NCBI GenBank assembly: GCA_028281785.1
Contig: JANQJG010000075.1
Span: 1 to 34,190 of the forward strand
Length of the DNA: 34,190 nt
Origin: Rhodospirillales bacterium
GTDB taxonomy: Bacteria > Pseudomonadota > Alphaproteobacteria > Rhodospirillales > Shumkoniaceae
Direction: 5' to 3'
Below, piece by piece: positions 7,795 through 15,697 of the stretch. Numbering within the stretch: the stretch's first letter is position 1; the number at the start of each line of letters is the position of its first letter. The notes under the pieces were generated by a model. The model had not been told where the DNA came from. It did no database searches and worked only from the letters and a program-made list of their open reading frames with translations. The position numbers and the translations under genes were made by a program.

Positions 7795-8640
7795 CTAGTC
7801 CTCTTTCCGCTGTCGGGGGTTGAACCAGTCCACCAAGGCGTCGCCGATCAAATTGAAGGACAAAACCGTTAGAAGAATCGCGACGCCCGGCGCCAGGGTC
7901 ACCCAGGGCGACTCCCGGATGAATTGCAGGTTCAGAGAGACATCCGCGCCCCACTCGGGGAGGGGAGGCTGGGCGCCGAGGCCGAGAAAGCCCAGGCTTG
8001 CCGTTTGCAGAATGGCGCTTCCCAAGGACAGCGAAGCGTGCACCAGCAAGGGGCCGATTCCGTTTCTCAGGACGTAATGGAACAAAATGCCCCGCGTCGA
8101 GACACCGACGCAAACCGCGGCCTCGACATAGGGTTTGACGGTAATGCTCAGGGCCTGGCTGCGCGCTACCCGCGCGAACTGCGGCGACAGCGTGATCGCC
8201 ACGGCCAGCATCGCGTTCGTGAGGCTCGGCCCAAGCGCGGCCGCCAGCGCAATGGCAAGGACCAGGGCCGGGAAGGAGAGCAGCGCATCCACGAACCGCA
8301 TGATGATGGTATCGACGATGCCGCCGAAGTAGCCGGCGATGGTCCCGAACACGACACCGACCAAGAAAGCGGCGGAAACGACACCGATCCCGATCGCCAG
8401 CGTGAACCGGCCGCCGTAGAGAATCCGGGAAAGAACGTCTCGGCCGAAATAGTCGGTCCCGAGCAGGTGGTCCCGGCTGGGAGGTGCGAGCTTTTCGGTG
8501 ATGTCCAGTTCGATCGGCGTATAATTCACAAGCAGCGGAGCGAAGATCACCGATAGTAAAAGCACCAAAAGAAACGAACCGCTTGCCATGACAAGTGGGT
8601 TTTTTCTCAAGAAATAGACGAGATCCTCCATGGCACTCAT
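7795..8640 (-). CDS. dppC: Peptide ABC transporter permease, DppC/OppC type
   Basis: A 281-residue inner-membrane permease. It has the OppC N-terminal domain (a first membrane segment about residues 15-35, then LAPPSRDHLLGTDYFGRDVLSR) and the binding-protein-dependent transport domain. The EAA loop is at KPYVEAAVCVGVSTRGILFHYVLRN. The ATG at 8640 overlaps the dppB stop (ATGA). An internal ATG nine bases later is possible but less well coupled. Together with DppB it forms the membrane channel driven by DppD/DppF. Confidence 0.93.
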   Translation of the reverse strand: MSAMEDLVYFLRKNPLVMASGSFLLVLLLSVIFAPLLVNYTPIELDITEKLAPPSRDHLLGTDYFGRDVLSRILYGGRFTLAIGIGVVSAAFLVGVVFGTIAGYFGGIVDTIIMRFVDALLSFPALVLAIALAAALGPSLTNAMLAVAITLSPQFARVARSQALSITVKPYVEAAVCVGVSTRGILFHYVLRNGIGPLLVHASLSLGSAILQTASLGFLGLGAQPPLPEWGADVSLNLQFIRESPWVTLAPGVAILLTVLSFNLIGDALVDWFNPRQRKED

Positions 8641-9650
8641 CGGCTCATCCTTTTTCTGATTCTTGGATCGAGATAGCCGTAGAGAAGATCGACGATAAGA
8701 GACGTGAGCATGAACAGAAGCGCGAAAACCAATGTGTTTCCTTGAATCACCGGATAGTCGCGATTCTTGATCGCCTCGAACATGAACCGTCCGATTCCCG
8801 GCCACGCGAAGACCGTTTCAGTCAGGATCGCGCCGCCCAGCATCTCGGCGAACTTCAATCCCACGATCGTGATCGCCGGGAGGAGGGAATTGCGAAGGGC
8901 GTGAACGAAGATCACGAGTCTTTCGGAAAGCCCCTTGGCTCTGGCCGTCCGGATATAGTCCTCGCCCAGAACCTCGAGCATACTGGTCCGTACGAACCGC
9001 CCGACCGTGGCGCCGAGAAAGGCGGCCAGCACCGACGCCGGCAGCAGAACATGCAGAAACGCGCTCCACGCCACGTCGAAGTTCCCTGAAATGATGCCAT
9101 CGAGGATGATGAAGCCGGTGATGGGCTCGGCGATGAGATAGGGGCTCAACCGGCCGGAAACCGGAAGCCACCCCAGATAGATGCCGAAGATCAACTGCAG
9201 GATCAACGCCAGAAGAAAAGCGGGAGCCGAAACGCCAACCAGGGAAAGTGTCCTATTGACGTGGTCGAACGAGGAGTTGGCCCGAATGGCAGAATAGACG
9301 CCGCTGGGGATGCCGATCACCAAGGCCATGAGCGTTGCGACAATCGACAATTCGAGGGTCGCCGGTAATCGGGAGAGGATCTCGTCGAATACCGGTCGGC
9401 CGGTCTTCATGGACGATCCCATGTCCCCGACGAACAGGCCACCGGCATAGGACAAGAACTGCTTCACCACATTCTCATCGAGATGGAGTTGCGCCCGCAG
9501 GGCCTCAATCTGCTCGTTGGTCGCACCTGGGCCGAGCAGGGACGCAGCCGGATCGCCGGGAATAATCCGGGCAAGCGAGAAGATGATCACCAATACCAGG
9601 AACAGAACGGGTCCTAACATCACGAGCCGGCGGAGGAAGTATTTGAGCAT
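8637..9650 (-). CDS. dppB: Peptide ABC transporter permease, DppB/OppB type
   Basis: A 337-residue permease. Its first membrane segment follows MLKYFLRRLVMLGPVLFLVLVI, then the DppB-typical RIIPGDPAASLLG, GDMGSSMKTGRPVFDEI and LPATLELS. The EAA loop is at EDYIRTARAKGLSERLVIFVHALRNSLLP, and the C-terminus ends LLYGYLDPRIR. It is separated from the upstream secreted binding-protein gene by about 180 bp holding a hairpin, and it is coupled to dppC by an ATGA overlap. Confidence 0.94.
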   Translation of the reverse strand: MLKYFLRRLVMLGPVLFLVLVIIFSLARIIPGDPAASLLGPGATNEQIEALRAQLHLDENVVKQFLSYAGGLFVGDMGSSMKTGRPVFDEILSRLPATLELSIVATLMALVIGIPSGVYSAIRANSSFDHVNRTLSLVGVSAPAFLLALILQLIFGIYLGWLPVSGRLSPYLIAEPITGFIILDGIISGNFDVAWSAFLHVLLPASVLAAFLGATVGRFVRTSMLEVLGEDYIRTARAKGLSERLVIFVHALRNSLLPAITIVGLKFAEMLGGAILTETVFAWPGIGRFMFEAIKNRDYPVIQGNTLVFALLFMLTSLIVDLLYGYLDPRIRKRMSR

Positions 9651-9779
9651 TTCTCGATCCGGCTAACGCCAGAGACCAGGGGCCGTGGCCCACGGAATCT
9701 GTGCCCGCGTTCCGCCGAGCAGAAGAATGGCCGCAATCATGCGGGGCATCGATGCGTATCCCGTTTTCGACGAAGGGAC

Positions 9780-9810
9780 GGGACGGGCCGCCGAAATCGA
9801 CGCCCGTCCC
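9780..9810 (-). terminator. Intercistronic hairpin between the binding-protein gene and dppB
   Basis: A perfect 9-bp stem, GGGACGGGC (9780-9788) with GCCCGTCCC (9802-9810), and a 13-base loop, starting about 20 bases after the binding-protein stop. No U-tract follows. An mRNA-stabilising or attenuating element that makes more binding protein than permease is more likely than a full terminator. Confidence 0.5.
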
Positions 9811-9831
9811 ATGTCCCCCCTCTCCCGCGCC

Positions 9832-11397
9832 TTATTCTTTGTAGACGCTCCAGTATTCGTTTAACGGCGGCGCGCTGTTGATCACCAGCCCCTTCACGTT
9901 GGACCGCTTGAAGACGATGATCTTGTTGCTGAACAGGTATGCGGCCGGGACCCGATCCATGATCATTTCCTGGATCTGGAAATAGAGTTCCTTGCGCTCT
10001 TCGAAGTCCACCGTCGCTTGGGCCTTCAAAATGAGGCCGTCCAACTCCGCATCCTCGGGCATCCGGAACGTCATGGCGGAATCGGCAAGGGGTGAGTAAT
10101 ACCCGATCGTGATGTGGGCGTCGGGGTCGTTGTACCAGGGCTGGCGCCCGTCCATGGCGATCTCGTGCTGCCCCGTCGTATGAAGGTTCCGGTAGATGGG
10201 GAACTCGGTTTGCGCCACCGTCACGTCGATGCCCACATCGGCGAAGTTCGCCTGCAGGAAAGTGCAGATGCTGCCCCAGAGATTGCCCTGGAAGGAATAC
10301 AGCTTGAACTTCAGATCCCCGGGTTTGTAGCCGGCCTCGGCGAGAAGCTGCTTGGCCTTGTCGGGGTCGTAGGAAAAGGCCCTCTCCTTCATCGCCGGAT
10401 TGAAGGCCCAGCTGTTGGTCGGGAGTGGACCGTAGACCCGGCTCGCCGTACCCCCGAGGATGCCGTTCAACAAACCGTCATAGTCGATCGCGTAGGCCAT
10501 GGCCTTGCGGACCCGAACATCGTTGACCGGACTGTCGGGGTGGCTGTTGTTGAACTCGAACTGACGGAAAATCTGGCTCGGAACCTCGATCACATCGACA
10601 TCGGGGTTCTTGTTGAAGGCCTTAATGTCTTCCACCGGGATCGAGTACAGCTGGCCGTTCTGCTGACTGATGTCGATTCCGCCGTTTTCCAGCTCCAGCC
10701 GTCGCGTCGAGGCTTCGGGGATAACGCGGAAAATGATCCGCGAGAGCTTCGAGGCGCCACGGAAGTAATCGGTGTTGGCCTCGAGGACGACACTGGTGTC
10801 CGGCGTGTAGCTGACGAATTTGAATGGCCCGGTCCCCACGGGATTGACATTGAAGTCGTCGCCGAACTTCTTTACGGCCGCCGGGCTGACCACCGCCGCC
10901 TGCGGCTGCGCCAGGATCGACAGGAACACCGGCATGGCCTTCGTCAGCGTGATCTTCACCTCCAGCGGGCCTAGCACATCGATGCTGCTGATGAGGCCGA
11001 AGTTGGCCTTCATGTAGGGGTTGATCTCTTTGGTTCTCTCAAAGGAGAACTTCACGGCTTCCGCGTTGAAATCGGTGCCGTCATGGAACTTCACGCCGTC
11101 CCTCAGCTTGAAGGTGAACTCCTTGCCGTCGGGAGAAACCGTCCATGACTCGGCCAAACGCCCTTCCATCTCCTCGAAGGCCGGGGGCGTCCAAGCCACA
11201 AGGGTATCGAAAACGTTCAGGATGATCTCACTGCCGATGGGGTAGGCCTTGTTCGTGCCCGGTTCGAGATTGGCGGGATCGGAATTCACGGCAACGACAA
11301 GGGTCTTCAGCCGGTCATCGGCCTGTCCCGTGACGATGTTCCCGAAAACGAGCAACGTCAACGACAGGAGAAATAGAAAGCCTCTCTTCAAGCCCAT
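9832..11397 (-). CDS. dppA: Secreted SBP_bac_5-family peptide-binding protein
   Basis: A 521-residue periplasmic solute-binding protein of family 5. It has a Sec signal peptide (KR, then FLFLLSLTLLVFGNIV) with likely cleavage after TGQA and no lipobox cysteine. Family landmarks are LVVAVNSDPANLEPGT, LAESWTVSPDGKEFTFKLRDGVKFHDGT, GTGPFKFVSY, VRKAMAYAIDYDGLLNGIL and AKQLLAEAGYKPGDLKF. The start has AGGAGG seven bases upstream. It is the first transport gene after the LysR regulator and presumably gives the system its specificity. The substrate cannot be read from sequence; peptides, nickel chelates and opines all occur in the family. The gene symbol reflects family membership, not proven function. 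Confidence 0.92.
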   Translation of the reverse strand: MGLKRGFLFLLSLTLLVFGNIVTGQADDRLKTLVVAVNSDPANLEPGTNKAYPIGSEIILNVFDTLVAWTPPAFEEMEGRLAESWTVSPDGKEFTFKLRDGVKFHDGTDFNAEAVKFSFERTKEINPYMKANFGLISSIDVLGPLEVKITLTKAMPVFLSILAQPQAAVVSPAAVKKFGDDFNVNPVGTGPFKFVSYTPDTSVVLEANTDYFRGASKLSRIIFRVIPEASTRRLELENGGIDISQQNGQLYSIPVEDIKAFNKNPDVDVIEVPSQIFRQFEFNNSHPDSPVNDVRVRKAMAYAIDYDGLLNGILGGTASRVYGPLPTNSWAFNPAMKERAFSYDPDKAKQLLAEAGYKPGDLKFKLYSFQGNLWGSICTFLQANFADVGIDVTVAQTEFPIYRNLHTTGQHEIAMDGRQPWYNDPDAHITIGYYSPLADSAMTFRMPEDAELDGLILKAQATVDFEERKELYFQIQEMIMDRVPAAYLFSNKIIVFKRSNVKGLVINSAPPLNEYWSVYKE

Positions 11398-11471
11398 GAT
11401 AAAGCCTCCTCTTCGGTCCCAACAGGTAGGGCGGGACGCCAGAATTCTTGATTGCGCAGGTTTTCGCCAAG

Positions 11472-11486
11472 TTGGACTTATTCCAA
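11472..11486. promoter_or_regulatory. Candidate LysR-type operator (T-N11-A dyad)
   Basis: TTGGA-N5-TCCAA is a perfect interrupted dyad that fits the T-N11-A core of LysR-family sites. It lies about 75-90 bp upstream of the secreted binding-protein start and downstream of the LysR gene. A second overlapping dyad, TGGACT-N10-AGTCCA, covers 11473-11494. A site for the adjacent regulator is inferred from position and symmetry only. Confidence 0.45.
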
Positions 11487-11542
11487 GGAGTCCATCAAAT
11501 GGGAATCCAAGGCCGATTTCAATAACTCGAACTATTTAATTG

Positions 11543-11579
11543 TTGGGCTTGATATAAGTTGTGATTATATCAGGCCCAA
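11543..11579. terminator. Long imperfect hairpin downstream of lysR (terminator or operator)
   Basis: TTGGGCTTGATATAA (11543-11557) pairs with TTATATCAGGCCCAA (11565-11579), with one mismatch in 15 bp and a 7-base loop. It starts eight bases beyond the LysR stop. The GC-rich base and AT-rich top, and the lack of a strong U-tract, make it either a terminator separating lysR from the transport operon or a second regulator site. The inner TGATATAA-N7-TTATATCA is perfectly symmetric. Confidence 0.55.
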
Positions 11580-11587
11580 TTCATCGG

Positions 11588-12511
11588 CTACGAGATATTC
11601 TCGTCATCAAGGATGTCCTTGATTTCCGTGATGAATGCCGAGGCCACGCGCGATGGTGGATGTTCCGCACGCACGATCGCGACCGCCGTAACCGGAATTC
11701 GTGGCTCGAATGGACGTCGAACCAAGTCTTGGGAACGAAGGAAGCGGGCGGAAAAGGAATCGACGATGGCCACCCCCAACCCGGCATTCGCCAGAGCGCT
11801 GGCGGTATGGCAAAAACGAACCTCCAGGCCCGAATCGTATGAAATCCCGGACTCGGCGAATGCGGCCTGAATCAAAGCCCCCAGTTTCGACTCCTTGCTG
11901 ACGCCGATGCCGATGAACTCGTGCGCCACCAGATCGGCAGGCGTGATCCTGGCCAAAGCGGCCAGCGGATGGCTAGCCTGAAGCACGCATTCCATTTGCC
12001 CTTCGAACAGGGATGTCACATCGCAGCCGGGATGGCTCTCGACGCCCAGAAGAAGGCCAAGATCCTTGATCCCGGCCGTCACTTCGCGGATCACACGATC
12101 GACGCCGCAAACATCGTAGCTGATCCGGACATCCTGGCGATCAGCGAGAAAGCTTCTCAGCGCGGTGGGAATGGCGGACTGACCCAAGGGCGGAGTCGCG
12201 GCGATGCGCAGCCGTCCTTTCCGAGTTGCGCGGATCGCCCGGACCTGGTCCTCGATGCCGCGCAGCATCGAGAGGACGGGATCGACCTCGTCGAAAATGA
12301 TCCGAGCCTCGTCGGTGGGAATGAGTCCACGATTGGTTCGCTCAAACAGGGTGAAGCCGAACTGCCGTTCGAGGGCCTTTACGGCATTACTGACGGCCGG
12401 CTGGGAAATCCCGAGCTCCTCCGCCGCGGCTACCGTGGTGAGGTTGCGCATCACGACGCCGAACACTTCCAGCAGCCGAAGATTGAGGTCGTTCTTGCGA
12501 TCAATCCTCAC
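11588..12511 (-). CDS. LysR-family transcriptional regulator
   Basis: About 307 residues. The N-terminal winged helix-turn-helix reads LNLRLLEVFGVVMRN, TTVAAAEELGISQPAVSNAVKALERQ, FGFTLFERTNRGLIPTDEA. The rest is a LysR substrate-binding domain (LRIAATPPLGQSAIPTAL onward). The GTG at 12511 is chosen because the HTH begins a few residues later and GGAGGAGAAGG sits just upstream. The first in-frame ATG would delete the first helix. The open frame up to 12715 has no plausible coding content. It lies upstream of and in the same orientation as the peptide operon, so it is the obvious local regulator. The effector is unknown. Confidence 0.9.
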   Translation of the reverse strand: MRIDRKNDLNLRLLEVFGVVMRNLTTVAAAEELGISQPAVSNAVKALERQFGFTLFERTNRGLIPTDEARIIFDEVDPVLSMLRGIEDQVRAIRATRKGRLRIAATPPLGQSAIPTALRSFLADRQDVRISYDVCGVDRVIREVTAGIKDLGLLLGVESHPGCDVTSLFEGQMECVLQASHPLAALARITPADLVAHEFIGIGVSKESKLGALIQAAFAESGISYDSGLEVRFCHTASALANAGLGVAIVDSFSARFLRSQDLVRRPFEPRIPVTAVAIVRAEHPPSRVASAFITEIKDILDDENIS

Positions 12512-12584
12512 GCCGGGCCTTCTCCTCCGGTTAAGATCCCCAAGGGGTCGTCCTCGGCCGATTATTCCGGCAATCACAAGAGAG

Positions 12585-12647
12585 GGGAAGAGATTCCCGT
12601 GGCGAGCATACCGAGCTGGAGTTCCCAAGGGAATTCGACTTCCCTTG
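12585..12647. promoter_or_regulatory. Cluster of GGGAA/TTCCC inverted repeats upstream of lysR
   Basis: The 393-bp gap between the lysR start and the IS1182-like fragment has no recognisable gene. It holds GGGAA-N4-TTCCC (12585-12598), TTCCCAAGGGAA (12622-12633) and CAAGGGAA-N6-TTCCCTTG (12626-12647), all about 75-135 bp upstream of the lysR GTG. Such clustering suggests an autoregulatory operator region. No promoter hexamers are assigned with confidence. The right part of the gap is probably the leader of the IS fragment. Confidence 0.35.
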
Positions 12648-12904
12648 TCGGAAGGTCCACCAAAGCAAAGCAACCTTGGCACCGAAGGTGGCTTGGCCCT
12701 CCGAATTGAAAACAATGCATCCGTGGAAGGTGCCCGTAGCGCTTACCATGACGAGCGTCCACTGCCGCTGGGTGTGCCGTTCGTGTTCGGCCCCTGTTGG
12801 CCCAAATAGGGGCTGATGTTGGAAGATCTTGTTGATCTGGTCGGCCTTGATTGGGTCTGAGGATCGCGATTCCGTTTCTTGTGATCGGCAAGTAGGGCGT
12901 TAAA

Positions 12905-13108
12905 ATGATGGGACGGCAGGAGGCATGGGAACGGCTTTTCTACGATTTCTGCCTGGAGGACGACGTTCCTGAGGATCATCTGCTGCGGCTGATCGATCGG
13001 TTTCTTGATCTCAGCTTTGTGCGGCAGGCCCTGAAGCCGTCTCACGGCTCGATTGGCCGCCCCTCGATCGACCCCGAGTTGATGATCCGGGCGCTGATCG
13101 TGGGCTCG
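12905..13108 (+). pseudogene. IS1182/IS5-type transposase, N-terminal fragment
   Basis: About 68 residues match the N-terminal domain of IS1182-type transposases (RLFYDFCLEDDVP, DHLLRLIDRFLDLSFVR, GRPSIDPELMIRALIVG). Homology stops abruptly after LIVG and a stop follows at 13127-13129. The catalytic domain is missing. The break lies next to a short hairpin and a truncated IS6 transposase, so one element probably landed in or deleted into the other. No terminal repeats were identified with confidence. Confidence 0.7.
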
Positions 13109-13126
13109 TGCTCCTCTCGCTGCCCA

Positions 13127-13146
13127 TAGCCCTCTTCAGAGGGCTA
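13127..13146. repeat. Short palindrome at the IS1182/IS6 junction
   Basis: TAGCCCTCT and AGAGGGCTA form a near-contiguous inverted repeat of 9 bp arms with two bases between them. It lies exactly in the 40-bp interval where homology switches from the IS1182-type to the IS6-type transposase. It may be a trace of the joining event or of an element end. Confidence 0.55.
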
Positions 13147-13148
13147 CG

Positions 13149-13595
13149 GCCCAAGGCACGGAAGGCTGGCGGGTAGGAGCGAGGTTTGTTCGTCACGATC
13201 CTGGTGGGTGCAAACCCGTGCTTCTTGAGCGGTTTCCGCATGGGCTTGCGGGCTACCTTGGCATCGCGCCGCCTTTGGATAAGAAAGTCTAAGATCTCGC
13301 CTTCATTGTCCTCTGCGCGCCAGAGCCAGTGATGTTTCCTCCGGATCACGATGACCATCTCATCGAGGTGCCAGTGATCGCTCGGCTTCGGTCGAGTGCG
13401 CCGCAGATTGGCGGCAACGACGGACCCAAACTTCAGAAAACATCGGCGGACGGTCTCGTAGGAGACGTCCAAGCGCCTCTCGGCGAACATTTCTTCCACG
13501 TCGCGAGAGCTCAGCGTGAACCGAGCATAGAGCCAGATCGAATGGCGTATGATTTCGGGCGGGAAGCGGTGACGCTTGACCGAAAGCCGGTGCAT
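13149..13595 (-). pseudogene. IS6-family transposase, N-terminal fragment
   Basis: About 149 residues match IS6/IS26-type transposases: FPPEIIRHSIWLYARFTLSSRDVEEMFAER, YETVRRC, DHWHLDEMVIVI (first catalytic Asp), and VTNKPRSYPPAFRALG. The second catalytic region normally reads VTD-K; here the Asp is Asn. The frame then runs into unrelated sequence at the junction, so the C-terminal third is lost. The fragment is inactive on two counts. Its 5' side, with a GTTTATCT motif at 13636-13643, may include the element's terminal repeat near 13655. Confidence 0.75.
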
Positions 13596-13866
13596 CGACC
13601 CAGCCTAAAAGCGATCTCACCTTCCAGCCAGCCCCGTTTATCTGACAAGGCTGTTCCAACTCCTCCCCTCAAGCAGGCTGAGAAAACCCGACCCCGCGTC
13701 AAGCCGGGTTGGAAGCGCGAAAGGCCGAAGAAGCGAGGTGGGGTACTGTGCTGAACCAGTCGGGCTCGCGCTGGCCCGTACCGTTGAACCCCGTTAATAT
13801 TGGCCGATTTCTGCTATAGGAATACGGCGACTGATCAATGGGTGTCGTTGACCTTTTGTTTTGTCC

Positions 13867-15678
13867 ATGGGCGCGGTTTTTGTGAAACCCGGAACCGAAT
13901 CACCACGGACTAGGATCAAAACGCAGTTTGCCGGATCGATAAGACGCGGGGAGTTTCTGGTCGGTGCGGCGATCGGCGCTGGGATTCTGGGGCAGTCGGC
14001 GGAGCAAGGGGGCGCGGACTTCGTGCTGGCACTCGGGGCCGGACGATTTCGGATTATGGGGGCCGCATCTGTGGCCTGCATGCTACCGATCCGGGATTCC
14101 AATGAATTCGTCAAGTCGTTTGCGCCAGCAGAGATACTCAGCCAATGTTCGGTGCCGGTGTATTTTGGCGCCTCGACTCTCGACCCAACCCTGTCGGTCG
14201 ATGAACTCGCCGATCAGGTTGCCAAAATGGGTTTTTCGGGTGTCATAAATTTCCCAACCGTTGCGCATTTTCCGGAACCGATAAGGGAAGCCCTCGATAC
14301 CGCCGGGATCGGTTTTTCCAAGGAACTCGCGCTGTTCGCGGCAGCCCACGCCCGGGGATTGAGTACCTTGGCCCACGTTCGAACCGGAGAACAGGCGAGG
14401 GCTTCGGCGGCACTTGGCGTGGACATTATCTGCTTCAATTTCGGGTGGAATGCCGGGGGCGCCAAAGGCCTGGCCAGCGAACTCAGTGTCGAGGAGGCCG
14501 CCGCGCACTCGAGGGAGATATCGAGAATTGTCACCCGCGAAAACCCCGAAGCCCTTTTTGTCCTGGAAGGCGGCCCCATCGAAGATCCCGACCACCTTGC
14601 AAGCATTTGCCGGGTGGCGCGTATTCACGGTTACGTGGGTGGATCAACCATCGACCGCTTACCGCTCGCTGAATCCGTTACAGGCCAAACGCTACGCTTC
14701 AAATCGGCTGCCGTTCTGGCGCGAGTACTGAAGCGAGAAGAACGCAATCTGGTCGCTTTCGGCCACCAGATTGGCCTCGCGGGAACGTCTGAAGCCATGG
14801 TTCGTGTCTATGAAAAGATCCGCCGCTTCAGCGGTTCCAATGAATCGATGATCGTCTCGGGAGAAGTCGGCACGGGCCGCCAGACGACTGTTGAAGCCCT
14901 TCATACCCTATCGGGCCAAGAACCGGCATCGCTGGCCGTTGTAAATGCCGGTGAAACGTCCGGACAGCAATTGATGATCTCGATCTTCGGACGCGGTGCC
15001 GTGCAAGGAGGCGGCGGATCACTCACCGGATTGGCAGCGCGCGACGATATTTCGACAATCGCCATACGCGGCATTGATCACATCCCTCTGAAGATGCAGG
15101 CACGCATCGCCGTGTACCTGGAACGCGGCCGGTTCACGCCGATCGGCGGGCGGAGGGCGGTCCATTCCGGCAAACGCCTCCTGTTTATCGCCAACGCGCC
15201 ATTGGAATCCTTGGTCGCCGAGTTACGCATCGATCCGGATCTTGCCCAGCGGATCGAAGGGCACGAAGTTCATTTACCGTCGTTGAGGGACCGTTCCGAA
15301 GACATCGAGGAACTGCTCGACGTTGCGATCGCTCGGCTGACGGACAGCGTTCCCACCCAACGCCCGGTACTATCGCCGTCGGCCATGCTCAGGCTGCGGC
15401 GCCACGACTGGCCGGGAAACCTTCCCGAACTCCGGGCGTTTGCCGCGAAGCTGGTTTCACACCATGCCGGCGGGCGCGTCGACGAAGAAGTTGTACAGGA
15501 GCTTCTTTCTGGCGAAAGCGCCCATAGCCGTCGCCGGGTGCTCACAGAGCGCGATATCATCCTCGATGCTCTCTGGCGCCACGGATTCCATCGAGGCCGA
15601 ACGGCCTCATTTCTGGGTATTTCCCGAAAGACCCTCTATAACAAGATTCGGCGCTACGGATTGACCGGTCAGACCTGA
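13867..15678 (+). CDS. PF09370-type TIM barrel fused to a degenerate sigma-54-activator AAA+ domain and Fis-type HTH
   Basis: About 603 residues from the ATG at 13867 (a TTG two codons earlier is possible; no good ribosome site for either). Numbering here is from that TTG. Residues about 20-280 are a PEP-hydrolase-like TIM barrel: GAGILGQSAEQGGADFVLAL, GFSGVINFPTV, LEGGPIEDPD and YVGGSTIDRLPL align with the enzyme at 22777-23610. Residues about 305-535 are a sigma-54-activator-type AAA+ domain, but the key motifs are altered. Walker A is GEVGTGRQ (334-341, Lys to Arg). The GAFTGA loop is replaced by GSLTGL. Walker B reads TIAIRGIDHIP instead of a hydrophobic run ending in DE. WPGN (517-520) is kept. 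Residues about 557-600 are a Fis-type HTH (RGRTASFLGISRKTLYNKIRRYG). It probably binds DNA and senses a ligand; open-complex ATPase activity is doubtful. Confidence 0.85.
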   Translation: MGAVFVKPGTESPRTRIKTQFAGSIRRGEFLVGAAIGAGILGQSAEQGGADFVLALGAGRFRIMGAASVACMLPIRDSNEFVKSFAPAEILSQCSVPVYFGASTLDPTLSVDELADQVAKMGFSGVINFPTVAHFPEPIREALDTAGIGFSKELALFAAAHARGLSTLAHVRTGEQARASAALGVDIICFNFGWNAGGAKGLASELSVEEAAAHSREISRIVTRENPEALFVLEGGPIEDPDHLASICRVARIHGYVGGSTIDRLPLAESVTGQTLRFKSAAVLARVLKREERNLVAFGHQIGLAGTSEAMVRVYEKIRRFSGSNESMIVSGEVGTGRQTTVEALHTLSGQEPASLAVVNAGETSGQQLMISIFGRGAVQGGGGSLTGLAARDDISTIAIRGIDHIPLKMQARIAVYLERGRFTPIGGRRAVHSGKRLLFIANAPLESLVAELRIDPDLAQRIEGHEVHLPSLRDRSEDIEELLDVAIARLTDSVPTQRPVLSPSAMLRLRRHDWPGNLPELRAFAAKLVSHHAGGRVDEEVVQELLSGESAHSRRRVLTERDIILDALWRHGFHRGRTASFLGISRKTLYNKIRRYGLTGQT

Positions 15679-15697
15679 TGCCGACAGCGTAGCAGCC

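Noticed and set aside
12512-12715. N-terminal extension of the LysR protein up to an ATG at 12715
   Set aside because: The extra 68 residues are low-quality sequence, and the helix-turn-helix begins right after a GTG with a strong ribosome site.
13799-13814. A second sigma-54 promoter upstream of the AAA+ regulator
   Set aside because: TTGGC and TGC are present, but GG and GC are only nine bases apart and the intervening consensus is poor.
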